Source: Agromyces hippuratus | GTDB lineage: Bacteria; Actinomycetota; Actinomycetes; Actinomycetales; Microbacteriaceae | Direction: 5' to 3' | Assembly (NCBI RefSeq): GCF_013410355.1 | Contig: NZ_JACCFI010000001.1 | Location: 434,001-498,000 of the forward strand | Length of the DNA stretch: 64,000 nucleotides | In this document: piece by piece, positions 41,609 to 49,611 of the stretch | How positions within the stretch are numbered: position 1 is the first letter of the stretch | Layout: each line of letters starts with the position of its first letter | Notes under the pieces: model-generated | Databases searched by the model: none | What the model was told of the DNA's origin: nothing | Seen by the model: the letters and a program-made list of their open reading frames with translations, nothing else | Program-made: the position numbers and the translations under genes

Positions 41609-41658
41609 GCCACGCGACGCTAGGCTGAATCGGTGCTGAAGAGGGAAGGAGGAGTACG

Positions 41659-42348
41659 TTGTTCTACTGGATCATGAAGAACCTCGTGATCGGTCCGATC
41701 CTTCTCTCGATCTTCCGACCGTGGGTCGTCGGCCTCGAGAACGTGCCGAAAGAGGGCGCGGTCGTGCTCGCCTCGAACCACCTCTCGTTCATCGACTCGA
41801 TCTTCCTGCCGCTCATCGTCGACCGCCCGGTCGTCTTCCTCGCCAAGAGCGAGTACTTCACGGGCAAGGGCCTCAAGGGCTGGGCGACGAAGGTCTTCTT
41901 CCAGGCGGCCGGCCAGCTGCCGATCGACCGTTCGGGCGGCAAGGCCTCCGAGGCGTCGCTCGAGACGGGGCTTCGGGTGCTCGGCGAGGGCAAGATCCTC
42001 GGCATCTACCCCGAGGGCACCCGCAGCCCCGACGGCAAGCTGTACCGCGGGCGCACGGGCGTCGCGCGCATGGTGCTCGAGGCCGGCGTCCCCGTGATCC
42101 CCGTCGCGATGATCGGCACCGAGCACGTCATGCCGATCGGCTCTCGCCTGCCCAAGGTGCGGCGCATCGGCATCATCCTCGGCGAGCCGGTGGACTTCAG
42201 TCGCTTCGAAGGACTCGAGGGCGACCGGTTCGTGTTGCGTTCCGTGACGGACGAACTCGTCTACGACCTGCGCGGACTGAGCGGCCAGGAGTACGTCGAC
42301 GTGTACGCCAGTTCGGTGAAGGAGAAGCGGGCCTCGCAATCGCGATAG
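41659..42348 (+). CDS. plsC: 1-acyl-sn-glycerol-3-phosphate acyltransferase
   Basis: 229-residue enzyme for phosphatidic acid synthesis with canonical NHLSFID (HX4D), the FFQAAGQLPIDRSGGKA region and YPEGTRSPDG. The start is TTG 41659, which has GGAAGGAGGAG upstream. ATG 41674 would remove part of the first helix. Upstream of aroG, matching the known Rv2182c-to-aroG arrangement. Confidence 0.93.
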   Translation: MFYWIMKNLVIGPILLSIFRPWVVGLENVPKEGAVVLASNHLSFIDSIFLPLIVDRPVVFLAKSEYFTGKGLKGWATKVFFQAAGQLPIDRSGGKASEASLETGLRVLGEGKILGIYPEGTRSPDGKLYRGRTGVARMVLEAGVPVIPVAMIGTEHVMPIGSRLPKVRRIGIILGEPVDFSRFEGLEGDRFVLRSVTDELVYDLRGLSGQEYVDVYASSVKEKRASQSR

Positions 42349-42384
42349 GCTCGTTCCGCGGGGACGCGACGTGCGTCGCCGTTT

Positions 42385-42410
42385 CCCTTTTCGGCGCAGA
42401 ATGCGCCCCG
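42385..42410 (+). promoter_or_regulatory. Leader hairpin before aroG
   Basis: TTCGGCGCA-gaa-TGCGCC...CCGAA can form a stem of about nine pairs with a small bulge just before the aroG GTG. It is too small to be a known aromatic amino-acid attenuator and has no Trp codon run. It may be a weak terminator for plsC or a translation control element. Confidence 0.3.
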
Positions 42411-42429
42411 AACCCTCAGGACGTTCCCC

Positions 42430-43800
42430 GTGGTACAGCTCGTCGAGCCGGTCGTGAATGCAGATCCCTCCGTGATTGCCGGCCTCGACTATTGGCGCAC
42501 GCTCCCCATCAAGCAGCAGCCGACCTGGCCCGACCTCGAAGCCGCGCACGCGGCATCCGCTGAGCTCGCGACCCTGCCGCCGCTCGTCTTCGCCGGCGAG
42601 GTCGACATCCTGCGCGACCGCCTGGCGGCCGCATCGCGCGGCGAGGCGTTCCTGCTGCAGGGCGGCGACTGCGCCGAGACCTTCGCGGGTGCGACGGCCG
42701 ACCAGATCCGCAACCGTGTGAAGACGGTGCTGCAGATGGCGGTCGTGCTCACCTACGGCGCGTCGATGCCGGTCGTGAAGATGGGCCGCATGGCGGGTCA
42801 GTTCGCCAAGCCCCGTTCGAGCGACACCGAGACGCGCGGCGACGTCTCGTTGCCCGCGTACCGCGGCGACATCGTGAACGGCTACGACTTCACGCCCGAG
42901 TCGCGTGCGGCCGACCCCGCGCGCCTCATCAAGGGCTACCACACGGCTGCTTCGACGCTGAACCTCATCCGTGCGTTCACGCAGGGCGGGTTCGCCGACC
43001 TCCGCCAGGTGCACTCGTGGAACCAGGGCTTCGCGGCGAACCCCGCGAACGCCCGCTACGAGAACATGGCGCGCGAGATCGACCGTGCGATCAAGTTCAT
43101 GGAGGCCTGCGGCGCCGACTTCGAGGCGATCAAGCACACCGAGTTCTACACGGGCCACGAGGGCCTGCTCATGGACTACGAGCGCCCCATGACCCGCATC
43201 GATTCGCGCACGGGCACCCCGTACGACACCTCGAGCCACTTCATCTGGATCGGCGAGCGCACCCGCGAGCTCGACGGCGCGCACGTCGACTTCCTTTCGC
43301 GCGTGCGCAATCCGATCGGCGTGAAGCTCGGCCCGACGACGACGCCCGAGACGATGCTCGAACTCGTCGAGAAGCTCGACCCCGAGCGCGAGCCGGGTCG
43401 ACTCACCTTCATCACCCGCATGGGCGCCGGCAAGATCCGCGACGCGCTGCCGCCCCTGCTCGAGGCGATCAAGGCGAGCGACGCGAACCCGCTGTGGGTC
43501 ACCGACCCCATGCACGGCAACGGCATCACCACGCCCAACGGCTACAAGACGCGTCGCTTCGACGACGTGGTCGACGAGGTCAAGGGCTTCTTCGAGGCGC
43601 ACCGCGACGCGGGCACCCACCCGGGCGGCATCCACGTCGAGCTCACGGGCGACGACGTCACCGAGTGCCTCGGCGGGTCGGAGCACATCGACGAAGAGAC
43701 GCTGGCCACCCGCTACGAGTCGCTCTGCGACCCGCGGCTGAACCACATGCAGTCGCTCGAGCTCGCGTTCCTCGTGGCCGAGGAGCTCGCGGCGCGCTGA
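42430..43800 (+). CDS. aroG: 3-deoxy-7-phosphoheptulonate synthase, class II
   Basis: First step of the shikimate pathway: condenses PEP and erythrose 4-phosphate. The 456-residue protein is the type II (plant-like) form found in actinobacteria: QGGDCAETFAG, FAKPRSSDTE, DLRQVHSWNQGF, RYENMAREIDRAI, THPGGIHVELTGDDVTECLG. The start is GTG 42430 with a weak CAGGAC upstream. The gene is closed by a strong hairpin. Confidence 0.97.
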   Translation: MVQLVEPVVNADPSVIAGLDYWRTLPIKQQPTWPDLEAAHAASAELATLPPLVFAGEVDILRDRLAAASRGEAFLLQGGDCAETFAGATADQIRNRVKTVLQMAVVLTYGASMPVVKMGRMAGQFAKPRSSDTETRGDVSLPAYRGDIVNGYDFTPESRAADPARLIKGYHTAASTLNLIRAFTQGGFADLRQVHSWNQGFAANPANARYENMAREIDRAIKFMEACGADFEAIKHTEFYTGHEGLLMDYERPMTRIDSRTGTPYDTSSHFIWIGERTRELDGAHVDFLSRVRNPIGVKLGPTTTPETMLELVEKLDPEREPGRLTFITRMGAGKIRDALPPLLEAIKASDANPLWVTDPMHGNGITTPNGYKTRRFDDVVDEVKGFFEAHRDAGTHPGGIHVELTGDDVTECLGGSEHIDEETLATRYESLCDPRLNHMQSLELAFLVAEELAAR

Positions 43801-43819
43801 CGTCGGGCACCATCGAGAC

Positions 43820-43857
43820 GCAGAACGGCGGATGCCCCGGGGCATCCGCCGTTCTGC
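43820..43857. terminator. Bidirectional palindromic terminator
   Basis: A perfect inverted repeat of two 19-nt arms (43820-43838 and 43839-43857) without a spacer lies between aroG and the convergent kinase gene. It contains GGCATCCG/CGGATGCC, the overrepresented octamer, once on each arm. Confidence 0.8.
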
Positions 43858-43900
43858 ATGTCTGCGGCCCTCCCGGCCCGACGCGACCGACTCGTCGGGC

Positions 43901-45829
43901 TCAGAGCGTGAGCTGACCGACGATCGTGATGGTGGATCCGCGCACGATCTTCTCTCCGGCGGGAGGATCGGAGGAGGTGACCGTAGCCAGGTCGAGGAAG
44001 AGGTCGGGCAGGCTGTAGCTGACCACGAATTCGGCCTCCTCGAGCTCGGCCTTCGCTTCGGACATCGACTTGCCGACGACGTCCGGCACCTCGACGAGGT
44101 CTTGACCCTTCGAGAGCGTCAGGTTGATCGTGTCGCCCTGGCGCACGACCTCGGTCGTCGGCTCAGAGGCGATGACGCTGCCTTCGGCGATCTCACCCGA
44201 GTTGTCGAACACGGGGTCGAGGTAGGCGAACTTCAACCCGGCCTGGGTGAGTGCGGCCTCGGCCTCGGCGCTGGGCAGTGCGATGACATCGGGAATCGGT
44301 CCTGCGGAGACCACGAGCGTCAGCTCGCCGAGCTCGGGGTACTCGGCGCCGACCGACTTGCCGTCGACGTCGAGCACGTCGATGACCGTGTCTGCGGCGA
44401 CGTCCTCTGAGAACTGGAGCACGTTCGGATCGACGACGGTGAAGTCCTTCAGCGTCGCACGCGCGTCGGCCGACGGCGCGCCTCGAACCTCGGGGACGGG
44501 CAGTATCTGCGGCCCCAGCGAGACGAAGAGCGTGACGGTGGAACCGCGTTGCGCCTGCTCGCCCGCCTCGGGGTCGGTGCCCGACACCTGTCCCTCCGGG
44601 ATGACGGGGTCGTTGCGTTCGGCCGGCTCGACCGTGAATCCGGCCTTCTCGAGCACGGCGGTCGCGGCGGCGGGCGCGAGCTTCGCCGTCTCGGGCACCG
44701 GAGCGAGGGCGCCGGGGCCCGCGCCGAAGTACCAGCCCGTGCCGGCGGCGAGGCCGGTCAGCAGGAGCACGAGTGCGATGATCCAGTAGCCGCGGCGCTT
44801 GCGGCGCTCGGCGCTCTTCGCGAGCGCCTCGGTGTCGTCGCCGTCGGATGCCTCGAGGGTCGCCGTCGCCGCCACGGGCGCCATGCCCGCGCCGAGCACG
44901 CGCGTCTCGGCGGTCGCCGCGGCGACCGGCATCGGGCCGCCCGGAAGCACCATCGTCGCCTGCGTCTGCAGGGGGCGATGCGACGAGCGGATCCCGGGTT
45001 CGACCTCGCGCAGGCGCTCGAGCATCTCGCGGGCGTCGTTCGGGCGCGCCTCTGGGTCGCGGTTCGTGGCCCAGAGCACGAGTTCGTCGAGCTCGACGGG
45101 AACCGCAGGGTTCTTCGAGCTCGGGGTCGGCACCTGGTCGTTCGCGTGCTGGTAGGCGATCGCCATCGGCGCCTCGCCGACGTAGGGCTGCTCGCCGGTG
45201 AGCATCTCGTACATCATGATGCCGACCGCGTAGATGTCGCTGCGGGCATCTGCCACGCCGCGGGTCACGAGCTCGGGGGAGAGGTAGGCGATCGTGCCGA
45301 GCAGCGCCTGGCCGGTTGCCGTGTTGGCGCTCGCGGCACGGGCGAGCCCGAAGTCGCCGAGCTTGATGCGGCCGTCGTCGGCGAGCAGCACGTTCTCGGG
45401 CTTCAGGTCGCGGTGCACGATGCCCGCCTTGTGCGCGGCTGCGAGTCCGGCGAGCACGGCGTCCATGATGTCGACGGTCTGCTCGGGGGTGAGCTTCTTG
45501 TAGTCCTTCAGCAGTTCGCGCAGCGTGATGCCGGGCAGGTACTCCATGACCAGATAGGCCATGTCGGCGTCTTGGCCCTGGTCGAACACGTTCACGACGT
45601 TCGGGTGCGCGAGACGCGCTGCCGATCGGGCCTCTTGCACGAACCGGGTCTTGAAGGTGTTGTCGTCGGCGAGGTGGCCGTGCATGATCTTGATCGCGAC
45701 GCGGCGCTCGAGGCGCAGATCGGTCGCGAGGTACACCGTCGCCATGCCGCCGCGGGCGATCCGGGAGCGCACCTGATAGCGGCCGTCGATCAGACGGCCG
45801 ATCATGGGGTCGACAGGCGCAGTGGTCAC
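43901..45829 (-). CDS. pknL: PASTA-domain Ser/Thr protein kinase, PknL-like
   Basis: 642-residue membrane kinase: N-terminal kinase domain with IARGGMATVYLA, VAIKIMHGH, HRDLKPENVLL and LGDFGLA. A juxtamembrane linker follows, then one membrane helix (YWIIALVLLLTGLAAGTGWY, about 338-357) and four extracytoplasmic PASTA-like repeats. PASTA repeats sense muropeptides or lipid II in this family. Position between aroG and the Rv2175c-like and polyprenyl-synthase genes matches pknL. It is probably leaderless (TAGACT 6 nt before GTG). Confidence 0.93.
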   Translation of the reverse strand: MTTAPVDPMIGRLIDGRYQVRSRIARGGMATVYLATDLRLERRVAIKIMHGHLADDNTFKTRFVQEARSAARLAHPNVVNVFDQGQDADMAYLVMEYLPGITLRELLKDYKKLTPEQTVDIMDAVLAGLAAAHKAGIVHRDLKPENVLLADDGRIKLGDFGLARAASANTATGQALLGTIAYLSPELVTRGVADARSDIYAVGIMMYEMLTGEQPYVGEAPMAIAYQHANDQVPTPSSKNPAVPVELDELVLWATNRDPEARPNDAREMLERLREVEPGIRSSHRPLQTQATMVLPGGPMPVAAATAETRVLGAGMAPVAATATLEASDGDDTEALAKSAERRKRRGYWIIALVLLLTGLAAGTGWYFGAGPGALAPVPETAKLAPAAATAVLEKAGFTVEPAERNDPVIPEGQVSGTDPEAGEQAQRGSTVTLFVSLGPQILPVPEVRGAPSADARATLKDFTVVDPNVLQFSEDVAADTVIDVLDVDGKSVGAEYPELGELTLVVSAGPIPDVIALPSAEAEAALTQAGLKFAYLDPVFDNSGEIAEGSVIASEPTTEVVRQGDTINLTLSKGQDLVEVPDVVGKSMSEAKAELEEAEFVVSYSLPDLFLDLATVTSSDPPAGEKIVRGSTITIVGQLTL

Positions 45830-45920
45830 TCTCCGAGTCTACGAAGAGGTATATGCCGGAACCGTTGCAAACGCCGACGGCGCGCCGATCGCAACCCCAT
45901 CGTGATGCTCGGCGCCCCGG

Positions 45921-47195
45921 TCAGCCGAGTTCGGACAGCCAGGCGCGCGCCGAGGCCTCCCACTTCGCGTAGTGGTCGGGGTGCGCGCTCAACTGCACCG
46001 CCTGGGCGGCCTGCGTCACGGTGAGCGATTCCCACCCGGGGATGTCGAGCAGGCCGCGGGTGCGTCCGGCGTTGGGGTCGGCGGCGCCGCCGTAGAACGC
46101 CGTCGCGGCGCGCACCGGGTCGAGCACCTCGTCGACGGTGCCCCAGCCCTGGCTCGGGCGCTGCTGGAAGAGGCCGAGCGAGTCGCGGTCGCCGTATTCG
46201 GGATTCTTCAGCCCCGACTCCTGCGCAGCGGCCGCGAGGGCGATGACGATGCCCTGGTCGGGCACGCCGAGTGCGCGGCCGACGTCGACGATGATGCGGG
46301 CGTTGCCGCGCATCTCCTCGGTGAGCGCGACGCTGACCGAGGCGACGCTGACGGCTGCGACCGGTCGGGCGACCCGCAGCACCTGGCCGGCGCGGATCAC
46401 CGCCGCGGCGTCGAGTTCGTTGATCGCGACGAGTTCCGCGACGTCGAGGTCGTGCCGTGCGGCGATGTCCCAGAGGGTGTCGCCGTCGACGACGGTGTAG
46501 TCGTCACCGTTCGACGGTGCCGGCGCAACCGGTGCCGGGGCGGCGGGCGCCGGTGCGGCGGGTGCCGGCGTCGCGGGGGCGGGAGCCGCGGCATCCGCAC
46601 CGCCGGGAGGCAGCACGATCGACTGCCCCGGGAAGATCAGGCTCTGCCGGCCCAGTCCGTTGGCGCTCAGCATCTGGTCGAGTGAGACGCGGTAGGCGGC
46701 TGCGATGCCGCTCATGGTGTCGCCGGCGACGACCGTGTGCCGGGCGAGTTCGGCGGCGACGGGCGCCGGTGCCGGGGTGGTGCTGCCGCTGCCGGGCAGC
46801 GCCAGCCGCTGCCCCGGGAAGATCAGGCTCGACCAGCCGAGCCCGTTGAGCGCGAGGATGTCGGCGGTCGCCACGCCGTACCGTTCGGCGATGCCGCTCA
46901 CCGTGTCGCCGTCGCCGACGGTCACCTCCGACGGCACGGAAGTGGAGGAGGCGGTCGCCGATGCGGCGGGGCGGGCGGGTCCGTCGTTCGTGGCCTTCGC
47001 CTTGGGCATGCGCTTGGCCGACTGCGGCGCCGCCTCTGCGGGCTGCGCGATGCCGAGCGTGACCGCGATGGTCGACACGACGGCGAGCGGCAGGGTGATC
47101 AGGCGACGGATGCCTCGGCGACGGTCGTTCACGTCGCGTGCATGCCGACGCGGATGGTCGACCGGGCTGTTCGCAGTCTCGGCGTCGTACGTCAT
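45921..47195 (-). CDS. LysM-containing lytic transglycosylase-like protein
   Basis: 424-residue exported wall enzyme. A long basic N-region and hydrophobic signal end near AQPAEAA. Three LysM repeats follow (TVGDGDTVSGIAERYGV, TVVAGDTMSGIAAAYRV and TVVDGDTLWDIAARHDL), joined by Pro/Ala linkers, and then a transglycosylase-like C-terminus (IALAAAAQESGLKNPEYGD, SLGLFQQRPSQGWGT). LysM domains bind glycan strands. AAGGGG lies before the ATG. Just upstream of pknL on the same strand, so both may act in wall growth. Confidence 0.9.
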   Translation of the reverse strand: MTYDAETANSPVDHPRRHARDVNDRRRGIRRLITLPLAVVSTIAVTLGIAQPAEAAPQSAKRMPKAKATNDGPARPAASATASSTSVPSEVTVGDGDTVSGIAERYGVATADILALNGLGWSSLIFPGQRLALPGSGSTTPAPAPVAAELARHTVVAGDTMSGIAAAYRVSLDQMLSANGLGRQSLIFPGQSIVLPPGGADAAAPAPATPAPAAPAPAAPAPVAPAPSNGDDYTVVDGDTLWDIAARHDLDVAELVAINELDAAAVIRAGQVLRVARPVAAVSVASVSVALTEEMRGNARIIVDVGRALGVPDQGIVIALAAAAQESGLKNPEYGDRDSLGLFQQRPSQGWGTVDEVLDPVRAATAFYGGAADPNAGRTRGLLDIPGWESLTVTQAAQAVQLSAHPDHYAKWEASARAWLSELG

Positions 47196-47372
47196 CGTTG
47201 CCCCCTTGCGCCCCGGCTTGTTGCTCCCGGGCCCCCGCGGCAACCGTCGCATAGCGTGCTGGGGGAGTCAAACACCTCGACGCGAGTCTCTCGAAGCGGA
47301 CGGAGCAGGGGCTCGCGAGCGTGTCGCGATCGATGGTTCCGCAAGTCGCCCGGCTCGTGGCAGTCTTGGTAC

Positions 47373-47711
47373 GTGACCGATGCTGCCGAAACCGACTGGC
47401 TGACCGTTCCCGACCTCGTCGAGATGCTCGGGCAGAGCCCGAGCCGCATTCGCCGACTCATCGACGACCGGCACCTGCTGGCCGCGCGCATCGACGGCGT
47501 GCTCAAGGTGCCCGCGGTGTTCCTGCGCGACGACGCTCCGCTGCCCGAACTGTACGGAACGGCGAACGTGCTCGCCGACAACGGCTTCACCGATGCCGAG
47601 GCGCTCGAGTGGATGCTCGCCGAAGAGGACAGCCTCGGCACGTCGCCGATCGCAGCGCTCCTCGCCGGCCGTAAGGCCGAGGTGCGCCGCGTGGCGCAGG
47701 CGCTCGCCTGA
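47373..47711 (+). CDS. Rv2175c-like DNA-binding protein
   Basis: 112-residue protein with a winged-helix core (WLTVPDLVEMLGQSPSRIRRL, IDDRHLLAARIDGVLKVPAVFL) and a helical C-terminus. The M. tuberculosis homologue Rv2175c is a DNA-binding substrate of PknL and sits beside it, as here. No clear N-terminal phospho-threonine is obvious beyond TDAAET. The start is GTG 47373, with no strong ribosome-binding site. Confidence 0.85.
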   Translation: MTDAAETDWLTVPDLVEMLGQSPSRIRRLIDDRHLLAARIDGVLKVPAVFLRDDAPLPELYGTANVLADNGFTDAEALEWMLAEEDSLGTSPIAALLAGRKAEVRRVAQALA

Positions 47712-47725
47712 ACCGCTGAGCGGCG

Positions 47726-48838
47726 TCAGCTCGTGCGGCGGGTGACCGCCCGTGCGAGGGAGCCGAGTTCGGCGCGGGCGTCCCTGCTGATCGGTGCGGC
47801 CTCGAGCGCCGCGGCGGCCTTGTCGACGTTCGCGGTGATGAGCGCCTCGACCTCGTCGACCGCGCCGCATTCGCGGATGGTCTGCTGCAGCATCCTGATC
47901 TGTTCGGGCGCGAGCTCGGGATCTCCGAGGAGTTCGTCGAGCAGGCGGCGCTGGCCGGCTGCGAGTCGCTCTCGGGCGATCGCGATGAGCATGGTGCGCT
48001 TGCCCTCGCGGAGGTCGTCGCCGCTCGGCTTGCCGGTGACCTCGGGGTCGCCGAACACGCCGAGCAGGTCGTCGCGCAACTGGTACGCGATGCCGAGCGG
48101 CAGGCCGAACGCGCGGAGCGAGTCGAACTGCGCGGCCGAGGCGCCGGCGATGGCTCCGCCGATGACGAGCGGCGCTTCGATGCTGTACTTGGCCGACTTG
48201 TAGACGATGACGCGCTCGGCGCGGAGTCGCTGCTCCGATTCGGCCTGGCTCTGCCACGCGCGCTCCTCGAGGATGTCGAGGTACTGACCGGCCGTGACCT
48301 CGGTGCGCATGCGCATGAACTCCGAGCGGGCCCTGCGTGCGGCGGCGCGGTCGGGGAGCGCGGCGAGCCCCTCGTCGAGCAGTTCGTCGCTCCACCCGAG
48401 CAGCAGGTCGCCGAGCAGGATCGCCGATGCGCGACCGAACTCGGGCGCCGAACCCGCCCAGCCCGAATCCGCGTGCAACTGTTCGAAGAGGCGGTGTCCC
48501 GAGGGGGCGCCTCGCCGGGTGTCGGAGTTGTCGATGATGTCGTCGTGGAGCAGCGCCGCGGCGTGGAAGAGCTCGAGCGCGGCAGCGGCGGAGACGACGG
48601 GGAACCGGTCGCGCCCGCCCTCTGCGGCGAACGGGTCGAACCCGCGCCCGCCGATCGCTTCCCAGCCCCAGTAGCAGAACAGCGCCCGGAAGCGCTTGCC
48701 TCCGCTGAGAAACCGCCTTGAGAACGCGTCGAGCGGTTCGAGGTCGGGGCTGATCTCGCGGAGAATGGAAGTGCGTTCGGCGAGGAAATCCTCGATGCGT
48801 TCGTGCACCATATCGACCAGTCGGGAACCGTGAGCCAC
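47726..48838 (-). CDS. Polyprenyl diphosphate synthase
   Basis: 370-residue all-helical prenyl chain elongase with GGKRFRALF, the first aspartate-rich motif DDIIDNSDTRR and the second motif DDLLGVFGD. It builds long prenyl diphosphates for quinones, carotenoids or undecaprenyl carriers. Product length is not inferable. Start GTG 48838 is favoured by TAGGCT (48845-48850) ending 6 nt upstream; ATG 48811 is an alternative. Convergent with the Rv2175c-like gene. Confidence 0.93.
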   Translation of the reverse strand: MAHGSRLVDMVHERIEDFLAERTSILREISPDLEPLDAFSRRFLSGGKRFRALFCYWGWEAIGGRGFDPFAAEGGRDRFPVVSAAAALELFHAAALLHDDIIDNSDTRRGAPSGHRLFEQLHADSGWAGSAPEFGRASAILLGDLLLGWSDELLDEGLAALPDRAAARRARSEFMRMRTEVTAGQYLDILEERAWQSQAESEQRLRAERVIVYKSAKYSIEAPLVIGGAIAGASAAQFDSLRAFGLPLGIAYQLRDDLLGVFGDPEVTGKPSGDDLREGKRTMLIAIARERLAAGQRRLLDELLGDPELAPEQIRMLQQTIRECGAVDEVEALITANVDKAAAALEAAPISRDARAELGSLARAVTRRTS

Positions 48839-48912
48839 CCGCCTAGCCTAGCGAGGCTGAGCAGGGCTAGAATGGACTCGGATGCGTCGATCCCGAGCCT
48901 GAGGGGAATGAG

Positions 48913-49302
48913 ATGCCGCTTTCGGAGCAGGAGCAACGTCTTCTCGAGGAGATGGAGCGGAACCTCTATCGCAATGACGCCGACTTCGTGCAAGCGGTCG
49001 GCGGTGTTCGTGGTCGACGACCGAACTACCGGGCCATCGTGCTCGGAGTGCTGCTCGCCGTCGCCGGCGCGGGCGCACTGATCGCGGGCGTGGCCTCGCA
49101 ACTCCTCATCATCGGAGTCGTCGGCTTCGCCCTCATGTTCGCCGGGGTGCTCGTCGCGATCACCCCGTCCAAACGCGGCGCCGCAACCGCTGCTCCCGCA
49201 GAAGCGCCGGCAGCGAGCCGACGCGGCCGCGGCACTACGAGCGGCAGCTTCATGGACCGCATGAACGAGCGTTGGGATCGCCGCCAAGACGGCCAGGGCT
49301 GA
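48913..49302 (+). CDS. DUF3040 membrane protein
   Basis: 129-residue actinobacterial protein: PLSEQEQRLLEEMERNLYRNDADF is the DUF3040 signature, then two hydrophobic helices (about 37-75) and a charged tail. It lies upstream of the dcw operon as in Mycobacterium (Rv2169c position). The function is unknown. GAGGGGAATGAG precedes the ATG, and TAGAAT about 40 nt upstream may be its -10. It ends with a classical terminator. Confidence 0.88.
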   Translation: MPLSEQEQRLLEEMERNLYRNDADFVQAVGGVRGRRPNYRAIVLGVLLAVAGAGALIAGVASQLLIIGVVGFALMFAGVLVAITPSKRGAATAAPAEAPAASRRGRGTTSGSFMDRMNERWDRRQDGQG

Positions 49303-49305
49303 TCC

Positions 49306-49321
49306 CTCCACTTCGCACCAC
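49306..49321 (-). promoter_or_regulatory. MraZ-box-like repeats, distal minus-strand pair
   Basis: On the minus strand GTGGTG and GTGGAG are spaced exactly 10 bp apart, immediately after the DUF3040 stop. They match the GTGG-N-type half-sites bound by MraZ. They are isolated from the main cluster by 140 bp, so function is uncertain. Confidence 0.3.
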
Positions 49322-49325
49322 CTGA

Positions 49326-49356
49326 ACGGGTCGATCTTCGGATCGGCCCGTTTTTT
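49326..49356 (+). terminator. Intrinsic terminator of DUF3040 gene
   Basis: An 11-bp stem (49326-49336 with 49341-49351, one G-U pair) has a TTCG loop and is followed by six T. This is the only classical terminator with a T-run in the window, and it insulates the dcw operon from upstream transcription. Confidence 0.92.
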
Positions 49357-49541
49357 CGTGCGCCCGGGGGTGCTCCGCCGTGCGCCCGACATGCCGCGCG
49401 CGGCATCCGCTGCCTGAACGCCCGGTTCGCGCCGGCGAAGTCGACCGTGCCAGCCCGATCCCTCCACTCCGCTCCACTGGTCGCATCCCTGTATTCATGC
49501 GGCTTTCAGTGAGATCGACACGCCAAAACGAGCGAATGTCG
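49357..49541 (+). other. Upstream spacer of the dcw operon
   Basis: This is the middle of a 309-bp gap without a gene. It holds a perfect 16-bp palindrome ATGCCGCG/CGCGGCAT (49391-49406) and a minus-strand pair of MraZ-box-like repeats. No ORF of credible coding character and no RNA gene is visible. Confidence 0.6.
49462..49477 (-). promoter_or_regulatory. MraZ-box-like repeats, minus-strand pair
   Basis: Two CTCCAC (minus-strand GTGGAG) at 49462-49467 and 49472-49477, spaced 10 bp. About 70 bp upstream of the main plus-strand cluster and in the opposite orientation. Confidence 0.45.
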
Positions 49542-49573
49542 TTGATCGGTGGATGAGAGTGGAGTAAAGTGGG
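49542..49573 (+). promoter_or_regulatory. mraZ operon promoter with three MraZ boxes
   Basis: TTGATC (49542-49547) and TAAAGT (49564-49569), with a 16-nt spacer, form the promoter. Three direct repeats, GTGGA at 49549, GTGGA at 49559 and GTGGG at 49569, spaced exactly 10 bp, lie in and beside it. MraZ is known to bind such repeats and to autoregulate, so repression by occlusion is expected. Confidence 0.75.
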
Positions 49574-49611
49574 GTTACCTGGATTCTGGCCGGAGGAAAG
49601 GGGGTGGTGTG

